From Saccharum officinarum (taxonomy: Eukaryota > Streptophyta > Magnoliopsida > Poales > Poaceae), in NCBI GenBank assembly GCA_020631735.1, contig CM036209.1, positions 438,743 to 502,742 of the forward strand: DNA of 64,000 bases, written 5' to 3'. Numbering within the stretch: the stretch's first letter is position 1; every line of letters starts with the position of its first letter. Of the stretch, positions 48,963 to 58,941 are shown piece by piece. Both the position numbers and the translations under genes were made by a program. The notes under the pieces were generated by a model. It was given only the letters and a program-made list of their open reading frames with translations, made no database searches and was not told the origin of the DNA.

Positions 48963-49770
48963 TAAGAATCAGAACTTTTAAGATCTGCAGCACTTGTGTT
49001 CAAACATGGTGGCAGTGCTTCTTGATGAAATTTTTTAGATTTCCATGGCGTGGAACTGTAACATGTTCCTCAACTCAACACACAAAGGATCAGCCTCGAT
49101 CAGAGAAGTATCTTCTCTAGTTTTACAACTCAACTGATGATCTTCTACAATTGCATAGTGGCTTCTGCTACCTCACTTTGTGTCATGTGCAGCAGAATTT
49201 TTCTTGATCTTGCTCAAAACTGAGACAAACATTGATGGGAAATTTGCAACTTGATTCTCATCAAACCTCAGATTGTAAATGCACTTTGGAATAGCAACAA
49301 CATCAAGATATGGTGTAACACTATGATCCATTGTAATGTCACACACCTCACCATTTCCATATCAATTGGGACATAGAGCCTTCTTCTTGCTGCACAACAA
49401 AGTTCTTCTTGGAGTTGAATTGTTGATGTTCACTTCTCTGGTACTAGAATCAACTAAAGAACTTTTGGGACAACATGTCCTCTCTTCTTGCATGGACTTG
49501 ATGATTGCTTCTTTCCAACAATGGAGGACATATTGGGCTGCAACTTAACACTTTATTTGGCACAAACTAATGTTCTGGGTGACCTTGCCTTGCCGCACCT
49601 TTATAACTTTCTTTTCTCTCTAATTGCACAACTTAGAAGATCTTGCATACTTCTAAATATTTGCCCTCAAGTGCAGTAGCAATGTTATCATTAAGACCTC
49701 TCTCGAAATATTTCCATTGCATTTATGTCATCAACAACATTTGCACGATGCAAGGAAGAATTCAGCTTAT
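48963..49770 (-). other. F: degenerate sequence downstream of gag
   Basis: Continues the minus-strand F element below its Gag core. Short Gag-like and Cys/His-poor translations occur, but frames are broken throughout and I cannot assign protease or RT. Confidence 0.4.
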
Positions 49771-50118
49771 TCATAATATGCTTGGAACAGATTTACTACC
49801 TTGCTTCACACGTTGCAAACGACGAAGAAAAATCAGCCGATATTCCCTTGGAACAAATTCTTTTCTCATGGCCTTCTTCAAATCTTCCCAATTCTTGATG
49901 AGATGCTTATGTGGATATTGTTTCCACCAATCATGAGCATAATCTTCAAATTCAAGCACAACTCGTGATATCTCCTTGGCTTCTGAAAAATCTTGAACCT
50001 CAAGTTCAATCTCCATTTCTTCTGCCCAAACGAGAAATTCTTCCGGATCATACTTCCATAGAATGGAAGATTGGTATATCTTCGGCCTATCATGGTTATT
50101 GCATATGCAAAATAGCAA
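49771..50118 (-). pseudogene. F: Ty3/gypsy Gag core fragment
   Basis: A 115-codon frame with KYDPEEFLVWAEEMEIELEV, VVLEFEDYAHDWWKQY and MRKEFVPREYRLIFLRRLQRVKQGSKSV. This is the Retrotrans_gag pattern of plant chromovirus-like elements of the Reina/CRM kind, distinct from the Tekay Gags elsewhere in the window. The upstream start and downstream CCHC part are not intact. Confidence 0.7.
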
Positions 50119-51016
50119 GCTTATATGTGGTATAGGAAAATATGTAGAACTCTCACAACCTCACCTCTCTTACCAACCAAAGCTCTTATGAATTCCCTGC
50201 GCGGATTACAGAGAAACAAATGTGTGGTGGTAACTGAAAGTGATGGCGTGGCGAATACAAGACTAGAGAGTACAGATTACGGTGGTTTTTATGTGGAGCT
50301 TGGTGGAGAATAAAACAAGGAATGCAATCTAAATTCTAGTTATTGTAATATTAAGTAACAATCCAAACTAGAAGTTCTCTGCCTAGTGCTGATCACAGAA
50401 TTTGAATGAGATTGAAATCGATCACACACACACACACGCAAGGAAATTTCAGATTTGATGCAAACAAGGAGTATGATTGGGATGCAAGTGTTGCGATCAA
50501 ACCTAACCAAAATTTTGCACCAAACAAGGATAGCACACTAGTTGCACTACTTGATATGAAAACTTTTAGCACTTGTGCACATAAACCTACTGATCTTTCA
50601 ACCTTTCTTTCTCAGTTTTTCTCTATTTTTTTTACTTTTCTTTCTTCTTTTTTTTTGACACACTTTTTTTTATAACTAAACACAAGACCAGATTAAGACA
50701 CTTGCACAATTAAGATAAGAACACAACACAACCGATAGCTGTAATAGGATCAAAGTTTACGCGAAGGACATGATATGCGTTTTCAGATTTTTTTTGTAGG
50801 GATTTTCAGATATATAAAGAGGCTCAAAGGACACGCAAAGGATAATGATCAGCAACTAAAACAAAGACTCTAATGAACTGAAACTTAACAAAACTCACTA
50901 AAATAACAGATTGAAACAAAGGGCTAAAGCAATGTATTTTTTAGGCTTTTGGTGGATAGGACGAAACAAAATATATAAGTAGCTAAGGGAAAAAAAATCC
51001 TACCGAGGTAACGAAA
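50119..51016 (-). other. F leader, non-coding
   Basis: No gene. It contains a CA repeat (50424-50437) and T-rich low-complexity sequence (about 50600-50670). Confidence 0.5.
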
Positions 51017-51028
51017 GCTTTGATACCA
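51017..51028 (-). promoter_or_regulatory. F primer binding site (tRNA-iMet-like)
   Basis: Minus-strand TGGTATCAAAGC, two bases from the LTR end TGATACGCTC at 51031. Confidence 0.75.
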
Positions 51029-51030
51029 GA

Positions 51031-51780
51031 TGATACGCTCAGGGGTCCCGATCTTCACGACGTAGGATGATCACCGATAACTAGCTGAAGAACAGCCGGA
51101 TAACTTGCTGCAGGCAGCGATAACTAGTGCAACCTGGCAAATAAAACTCGAAGCCAACCACCGTCTTTAACCGGCAACCTGAATCGAGGATTCGCCCAAC
51201 CACACTCTCAAAGAACCAACCAACACAGCCTACAATCAATCGAGGAAACCTCGAAGGGAGTAGGAGCACCAATTGGAGCGGATGAAGCCGCCGCTTCTGT
51301 AAATCTCGCAAAGGAAATCACAAGAGCAAAGGGTAGAGATCTCTCTCAATATTTGTTAGCACACAGCTGAACAAAAGGGGGGTTTGTATTCTATTATCAA
51401 AAGTCTCAGATTACAATGAGTCTAGGAGGTATTTATACTAGCAACAACCCTGCTAGATAGGTGGAAACTCGAAAAGAAAAATATAAGACGCACTATGTGA
51501 ACGGGCCTCCTCGAGATGCCTTCCTGGAGAATTTTCGCGTGGCTGTTGGTCTTCAGCGCAGTCTTCAGTGTTTTGGCAATAACTCTATCTTGGAAACTCT
51601 AAATGACATGCGGTTTGTTGGGTTGGAAAGTTAACTTGATAACTTTTCACACCATGTGCAGCATGTACCACGAAATATTGTAGATTGGTATAGTTTTGCA
51701 TGGGAACTTGGACATCAGGCTGACTGCTGACTAGCTGACCAGTCTGTACTAAATCAGTCGAATCTCAACATTGAAGAATC
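51031..51780 (-). repeat. F LTR (right boundary uncertain)
   Basis: The left edge is fixed by the primer site. A TATA box (TATAAATA on the minus strand, 51430-51437) fits transcription leftward into the leader. The right edge lies somewhere between about 51735 and 51784, where the pol tail of 51785-52204 ends. Confidence 0.6.
51430..51437 (-). promoter_or_regulatory. F LTR TATA box
   Basis: TAGTATAAATACC on the minus strand, about 400 bp upstream of the LTR end. Confidence 0.5.
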
Positions 51781-51784
51781 TAAA

Positions 51785-52204
51785 TCAAGTGAGAGAACTT
51801 GGGCTTGAAACTAGACTTGATAAGCTTTCCAACAAGTCCTCATGGGCCTTCATAGCTTTTGTGAGCAAAAAGTTGTGACTGATTCTTTCTAATGGTTCTG
51901 TCACACTGGACTGGCTCGAACGTGATCCTCCTCTTTGTTTCACCCTTGGTGTCTTCTTGTCATCCTCCGTGGTGCACCTAAGCAATAGCAACGTGCATGA
52001 CTTAGGTAGTATATAATTCTCATTAACATTAAAATGATTTTCAGAAAGTAGCGCGTGCACCTCTTGTTGTAGCTTCTTGGCTCGACTATGTGTAATTGGT
52101 CCATCAAAGACTTGGACTGGTGTTGGTGTAACTTGACTTGGAGGTTGTAACATGTTGTTGGTTGTCGTGGTCATATCACTATAGCTAGCATATAACCCTA
52201 ACAA
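51785..52204 (-). pseudogene. F-type polyprotein C-terminal tail
   Basis: The 139-codon frame contains VFDGPITHSRAKKLQQEVHALL, the tail motif (GPITRSRAK-type) seen after integrase in plant Ty3/gypsy polyproteins. It lies just right of the F LTR, where a minus-strand element would have its pol end, so it and the Gag at 49.8 kb flank one LTR from opposite sides. Upstream integrase is absent; the sequence switches to Tekay LTR at about 52213. Confidence 0.55.
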
Positions 52205-52212
52205 GAGTGCTA

Positions 52213-53029
52213 CTACACTTTATCAACACCACTACACTAAATTATCAAGCAACACCAGCAAGGTGGTTGGGGTGCTTCAAAGATACACCAAACACTACTT
52301 AATACTTCTAATATTCATAAAATAACATTTTATTTCCTATTTAAACTAGGGTTACAACAGTGACAAGCATTTCTGGTGCCTATAAAAATCTACAAAAATT
52401 ACAGTAGCCTAGTGTTACTCCAAATAGCACACCATAAAAATTTCATGAGATTTGATGAGTACTACAACCTACACAAAAATGACAAGCTCTAGCATGATAT
52501 TGAGCATGAAAATACTTTGTACTATGAAAAGTATCAAACAACAGATTTAAGCACTTTTTAACAATATACACAGTAAATAATCACTACACAAAAATTATCA
52601 TAGGCATGTTTTATTCATATTTTTCTCTATATCAAAAATAACAAATCTAGGCAATAAATAGCACTTGAACTGGACATCAATAATTTTACACAGAACATGC
52701 CTAACATATATTTTTTCCCAGAAACTACATCACAAAAGAAAACTAATGCAAGTGGAACCATATTTTTCTGAGCTTGCTATGATTTACTATGCATTTCTTA
52801 AGAAAACAACAATTATAAGGATTAAATAAAAACTCTATAGAAAATTATTCAAACTTGACATGCAATATTTTTACATCATAGATCTGGTCTAAGAAGTCTA
52901 CCAAAATTTTGTTTCATAATTTTTGGAGCTATAAATCTTGAGATACAATTTTTGTAAGCTTTTTCACAATTTCTGAAAATCATTTTCAATAAATCCGAAA
53001 ATCTACTTGGCCCTAAACGCTACCACACC
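52213..53029 (-). repeat. Tekay-like LTR fragment
   Basis: Aligns by eye with A LTR about 22055-22840 (GGGTGCTTCAAAGATACACC; ATAATTTTTGGAGCTATAAA). It is truncated on the left by F-type sequence and on the right by the insertion of C. Confidence 0.7.
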
Positions 53030-53514
53030 TGTAACACTCCGGTGTTACGCAAGCATTTGCATTGCAAATCATGAGCATAACATGTCATGGCATTCATAAT
53101 CATATGTGCTTAGGGTGTACCTTAATAAACTAAAAATGTGGAAACTAGTATTGCATAACATGTTGTGATAATGTGCTAATGACATTCATCAAATTTGTGC
53201 AACTATAAATTTCATATCACTTATAATTATAGGAAAATTTTTGGAGCCACTAAATCACTCAAAGTTTTGTCAAAGATTTGTTTAAAATGTTATTTGAAAA
53301 TATTCAAAAATCCTCCCTAAATTAGCTTTTATTCTAAAAATCAAAATCTGTTGGAATTTTTAGTTGGCCCTTAATCAAAGTAGAGAGAATTAAATTCTAA
53401 ACAACTTTCATTTTTGGGTCGTTTTAGAAAAGGTCCTTTTCTTGCTCAAAATAAGATTTGAAAACGATTATTTGAAATTATTTGAAAATATGAAAATGGA
53501 AATTCAATTTCTAA

Positions 53515-54345
53515 CCTAAACGGGCCACCGCTTCACTTTCGGCCTGATGCTGGAAGCGGCCCAGCTCCACCCCGCACGCGCGCGCCCGCGCTCCGCCTCG
53601 GCCGCCCAAGCCGGCCTCTCTTCCCCCTCCCGCTCCCACGCGCGCGCGCCTCGCTGTCGCCGCGGCAGAGCACGCTCGCCGCGTGGCGGCCGCATGCCGG
53701 CGACGCCACCCCGCGTGGCCGCGCGTGGTCCAGCGCGTTTCACCTCAAATCTCCGCGCGCATCCGGTCTCCAACCACTCACTCACTCGCTCGCTCCCTTT
53801 CTCCTTCCTCCGGAGAGTCCGAGCGGGAGCGCCACCCACCACCGCCATCCTCTGCCTCCGCCGCCGTGTTCCGGCGACGCCAGTCCACCGCAGCTCGATT
53901 ACTCGTGCACGAATCTCCGCCACTTCTCCTCTCCTCCGAACTGACCTCCATTTGCCTTGTTCGCCTACGGTAAGGCTCAATCGAGCTCTTCCCGCCGCGC
54001 CACCACGACGGGGCCGCCGAGCTCGCGCTCCGCCTACCGTCTTCCTCGCTCCCTCTCCATCCCCCTGAGTTCTCTCTCGAGTTCGCTACCTCCTCGCGAA
54101 CACGGTGCATGCGCTCGCCGGTCGGGTCATGGCCGGAGATAGCCGTTGGCCGTCGGCACCGCCACGCCGTCGCGGCTCCGAACGCGACGAGGGCGCCCTG
54201 TCTCCCCCGTCGGTCGTCACTGGGCCACGCCCTGTGGGCCGCGCCTCCGAGCGGGCCTGCTCGCTCGTTTCCCCCCGCGCGCGTGGACCAGGCCAAGAAC
54301 GGCCATGGGCCGGTTTACTTCCCGGGTCGGCCCAGTTTTAAAAAT
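53515..54345. other. GC-rich island in C LTR
   Basis: CpG-dense, flanked at both edges by GGGCC/GGCCCA motifs (53521, 53562, 54331). It contains an ACTCACTCACTCGCTCGCTC-like pyrimidine run (about 53775). No conserved protein. Confidence 0.6.
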
Positions 54346-55593
54346 AAAAATCGTTTTCTGTTTTCTTTTATTATTCATAATAAAGGATGTTGTGGAAAAT
54401 GTTTTTGTATTCATTTGAGCTCCAAAAATTATGAAATAAATTTCTATGAACTCATTGGAACTAGATCTACAATCTAAAAATATTGCATGTCATTTTTGGG
54501 ATACTTTTCTGTAGAGCTTTAATTAATTCTTAATATTGCTGATATCTTGTAAAATGGTTAGTAAATCCTATATGTATCAGAAAAATATGATTTCAAGTTT
54601 GTTAATCTTCTTATATCATGTACTTCTTAGGAAAAATATGTTTCATGCATGTGCTGTGGAAAACTTTGGAGAAGTAGTTCAAGTACCTTTAATGGCTGAT
54701 TTTTGTTATTTTTGCTAGAGAGCAAACTTTGTATAAAACATGCATGTGATAATTTTGGTACTGTCATTATATTCCATGAAGAACCTAGGAAAATTATTAA
54801 TTCTGTTGTTTGACACTTTTCATAGTACAAAGTAATTTCATACTCATTTTTATGCTATAGCTTGTCATTTTTGTACAGGATAGTTTACTTATCCAAATGT
54901 CATGAAATTTTTATGGTAGTCTGTTTAGGGTAGTATTATGCTACTGTAATTTTCTTAGATTTTTAGGAGCATCAGAAATATATGTTGCTATTCAAACCTA
55001 TTATTATTTAGGGTTTAAGCAAGTGTTGCTTTAAGTGTGATTAAGAATTTTGTAAAGCTTTGGTGTATCTTTGAAGCATTTCATAAGATATGTTAACTTA
55101 ACATAATAGTAGTAGAAGAGAATGCAGTAGATGACATGTGCTTGTAGTATATAGTTTCTTGGATGATGTTGACTACCTTGCATTTCAACATATTCATTGC
55201 ATTCATCTCCTTCGATGCACACTTGCATAATCACTTACGCGCATTGCATCATACAGGATCGCAAACCGAGAACCCAGTCGTCTTACCCGAGGAGCCAGAG
55301 GAGCAGCTCGAGGTGCAGCAGCAGGAGGTGACAGAAGCCGAAGAGGAGGTCGGTGAAGAGCTCCCGAGTGCCCCGACCACCGTCCGAGCTCTTTTGAGAG
55401 AGGCAAGCCCGGAGCATTTCTCTCCCGGTTTGCAAATAATTTATTATTAACTTACTTAATTTGATGCATTACGTTTAGGAGTTGTTTGCAAACGTTGCTG
55501 CATTATACCTTGCTTACCTTTGTTATACTATATCCTTGTTACCCTGGTATCCGCAGTCGAGTCAATGCTTAGCTTGCTTAGACCGGTAGAAGT

Positions 55594-55614
55594 CGGGTGA
55601 TTTCCTGTCACCTG
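55594..55614 (+). other. LTR hairpin H2, C copy
   Basis: CGGGTGA / TCACCTG with G-U at position 2, loop TTTCCTG. Confidence 0.7.
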
Positions 55615-56400
55615 CGAGCTATAGGTGGTTACCTGGATCTGTTTGGATGACTATGAAGTCATGGTATAACTAAGTGTGAAATGAATTTGAGACCAGGCGG
55701 AAACTTGCAGGGTTTCGGACTGTAGTGTTTTCCGTCTGTGTCGATTAAGGACCGTCCGTTGTTGTCCCTCGTGTCATGTTGAACGCATGCCTCACATTTA
55801 GCTGGCCGGATAAAGTACCTTCCGACCGCGAAACTGGGAGATTATTCGGGCCGAGTGGATTGCCCGCAACGCACTGTACCGGAGCAGTAGTGGCAGGATA
55901 CGGGGGGCGATGATAAGGCCAAAGAGCAGTCGGGCGCCCCCGGGTACAAGTGGTTCCTGGCAAGCTCGTGACTTTACCTGAATGGTTGACTCGGTGACCA
56001 ACACCTCACTTTAGCGGGTGAGTGAGGTTTGTGTGAGGAATAACTTACCAGCTGGTTAATAATCGATTCGAATCGCCATCGTTCACTGGATAGTGAACAC
56101 TTGACTTGAGCTACTTCATCGTAGTAATATTGATGGAACACTTGGACAGTTATATGAATTATGACATAATGGAAGTTGTTAATGATCATTGGTTATCATT
56201 ACCTGTTTAATTACATGTTACTTTAGTACAGGTGCAAATGTAGTTGACAGGTTAATAAAGATTTAACTTGATGCAAAGCTTTTGTAAAGGTTTTCCTAAA
56301 TGCTAAAAATGTCTTTTGCAAATGAGTCAGCTATTCCACCAGAAAGCCTATCATGATTCCTTGGTGTCTTTTATTTTTGGTTTATGACGGGTAAGTCTAG

Positions 56401-56422
56401 CTGAGTACCTTCTCGTACTCAG
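56401..56422 (+). other. LTR hairpin H1, C copy
   Basis: CTGAGTAC CTTCTC GTACTCAG, preceded by GACGG|GTAAGTCTAG and followed by TTGTTGCAG|ATGGG. Confidence 0.7.
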
Positions 56423-56830
56423 GGCTTTGTTCCCACTTGTTGCAGATGGGCAGATGTACTACGGCTACTGTATCAACTGCCTCTATCCTGCAATGGGCGA
56501 AGCTTAGGACCATGGGCAATGGTCATTCGCTACTTCTAGTCTGATGCTTTTGCTGGAGATGATCACAAGCTGGCACTTTATTTCAAAATGTTGTGTGTGT
56601 GCGTGATTTGAACTATGTTTAAACTCCGATGTATTTTATGCCGCGAACATTTATGTAACTTATGATGGTAACTGTTAAACTTAGTACGATCTTGGCTGTT
56701 ATGTGAAATGGTTTGAAATCCGTCGAGATTTCACGGACTACCGGGTTATACGGGCTTAAGTTTGTTAAATTGTCCTTCCGTTGGATGATTTCCTACTTAA
56801 TCTCGTATAATTGGGCGGTTCTGTTACAGC

Positions 56831-56842
56831 TGGCATCAGAGC
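56831..56842 (+). promoter_or_regulatory. C primer binding site (tRNA-iMet type)
   Basis: TGGCATCAGAGC, two bases after the LTR. Confidence 0.9.
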
Positions 56843-57617
56843 AAGGTTTAGCGTGATTACTGTTCATAAGTGTATTTAAAACAAAATTCTATTTAAAAAG
56901 TGTGATTTTAAAACTAAATGTGTGCCAGTGGTCATATCCTGTATGCCCAGTTAAGGACTCTAGGTGGCTATTTAAGTACTAACTTGGGGTTCTTGCACCA
57001 TATTTCTCTTTCGTTGCTCATACGGCGTGCTATTGTATGAGTGCCACTTAATTGAGTGGTAATGTATGGATCAGTTACCTCTACGCTTTGGTAAGTGTGA
57101 GCTGTGAGAGCATGATCGGATACACCGCCGATCTAGGGAGAGTGCTTATATGATACTAGAATAATTACATGTTTTACACATGTTTTTATGAAAGTATCGC
57201 ATGTGTGGGTGTTCCGTCCGTTGAGGCGATGCCGTCAATAGGACGATGTGTTTGGGTAGTTACTACCGTTGTACACGCATCTGGGGATTCGTGTAGAGCG
57301 TGTAGGTAGATTTACTGCTTTCATGCATTCATGGGGAATGGGCTGAAATGAATTTTCTGCAGGTACATAACAGCGTTTATCGTGTAGATCGAATTAGTTA
57401 CGTATATGAGAGATCGTTGTATGCCACCGAATTCATCGTTAGATGTCTTTATTTTCTAAGTTTGTGAGAACGTAAGACTCGCGCATGCATCATATTTCCT
57501 GTGCATTTCATTCATAACATGCATTCCTCCCCTTATAAAAGGATTATCCCAGTTTGATAAAAGTGACATCAACTTAAAATATGTTCTCACCGGGTAATTT
57601 AAAAACTTGTGCTACAG
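56843..57617 (+). other. C leader with candidate splice sites
   Basis: Donor TTTG|GTAAGTGTGAG starts its intron at 57091. TTTTCTGCAG|GTACAT has its junction at 57362/57363. CTTGTGCTACAG ends at 57617 against the ORF1 ATG. Confidence 0.55.
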
Positions 57618-58607
57618 ATGGCCCGCACGAAGAAGACTGCTCGTAAGTCCACTGGCGGAAGAGCACCCCGTCACCAGATGGCCCGCGGGAGCGCCGCAGC
57701 ACGGACACTTTTCTAAGTGAGTTTGGCATACCCACCTTGCTTTGGAGAGTGCTCCATGATGTGGGGTACCCAGAGGGTCAAGAGCCGGTGTACTCCTGGA
57801 GTGAGAGCCAGTTAGCTGAGGATGGACTTGCGGTAGTGGACATCACCGTCCCTGCTCTTGGTGATGCGCCAGAATGGGATGGTTGGCATTTGGAGTTTGA
57901 AGGACGCACTCCAGTTGAAGGTGCAGAGGGCGCAGCCTTTCACGTCATCCGAGACATAATGAGTAGGTTTCCTAATGAGTTGGCAGCAGCTTTGGCTGGT
58001 ACTTTCCCGAGAGATGATCCTCGTGATGCCATTTGGGTGCAGCCGCAAGGTAGTGCCCTAGTTAGAGGCCAAGTGAAGGACGTGCTAGCGACAACCACAC
58101 ATGAGTGTCATGTATGCAGCCATCAAAGCATACCAAGGTCTTGAGAGTACCTATTGGACCTTGACTGGTCTGCGTGGCAATGACCGGCTTGAAGCAAGGA
58201 AGCAGAAGAAGAAGCAAGCACGTGCTATAGCTAGCTTGCAGGAGCAGTTGGCCGACATGAGCTTGCAGCGAGATCGGGCTCTCGAGAGAGGTGAGAGTGC
58301 TATGCAGCGGGTACAGACGTTGACTCAGGCCAACAGAAATGCAGATCGCATGATGGGATAGCTAGTGCAGGAAAGGAATGAAGCCTGGAACGAGAGGGAC
58401 CTTCTGAGGCAGAGGGTCGAGGAGCTAGAAGGGTATAATGCCAACTTGCATGAAGAGTTTCATGCCCTCTACAACGGGATGGGCCCGTATGCTCCTCCGG
58501 ACGCCGCCCAGATGGACGTCGATGACGACGCCGCTACTGATGGTAGCAATGGTGACGCCTCTGACCTCGACGACGGCCCGAGGAGTAGGCTAGTTGCCTT
58601 GCGTTAG
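57618..58607 (+). pseudogene. ORF1 with histone H3-like N-terminus (C; frameshifted)
   Basis: Begins MARTKKTARKSTGGRAPRHQ: relative to H3, Q5K, K14R and K18H, with K4, K9 and S10 kept and G13 present. The H3-like frame stops at TAA 57714. A small indel just before it separates the start from the dsRBD-like part (LLWRVLHDVGYPEG ... DGWHLEFEGRTPVEGAEGAAF), which is open at 57737-58144. A second shift near 58100 leads into the coiled coil (58101-58607, with a TAG at 58359) and the acidic end (MDVDDDAATDGSNGDASDLDD). Domain order is as in A, so the two share an ancestor with the full architecture. It is probably inactive. Confidence 0.75.
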
Positions 58608-58941
58608 TGATAGGCTTTGTCGCGATGGCCTTCTTTTGGTTTCCATGTATCGTGTTGTATCCTCTTCGATCTTGAGACTGGCGATCTTTTGATCTTGGTT
58701 GTGTATGCGATGCTTGAACGCATAAAAGTCTAGTGTATGTATGCTGGCAACGTGGTTGTATGGAACGCGATGTTGCATTCGAAGTAATTTGATTAGTGAT
58801 GTTTTAATTGGAATGTGATTATTGTGCCTCTGTTTTATTGCATGACTTGTTCTCTCCAATAAATTCAGTATGGCATGATTGTTCATTCGAATACAATTAC
58901 TACCACTTCGCTCAATTATTACTTGTTGCTGAAATATGCAG
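58608..58941 (+). other. C ORF1-gag spacer with conserved block
   Basis: No gene. It shares AAAAGTCTAGTGTATGTATG and the following 100 bp with D and A, and ends in GAAATATGCAG before the gag ATG at 58942. Confidence 0.5.

Larger units (their letters stand above)
53030..56828 (+). repeat. C 5' LTR (3.8 kb)
   Basis: TGTAACACTCC to TTCTGTTACA. Order: AT-rich start, GC island 53515-54345, AT-rich part, hairpins at 55594-55614 and 56401-56422, palindrome CGATTCGAATCG near 56065. Confidence 0.93.
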
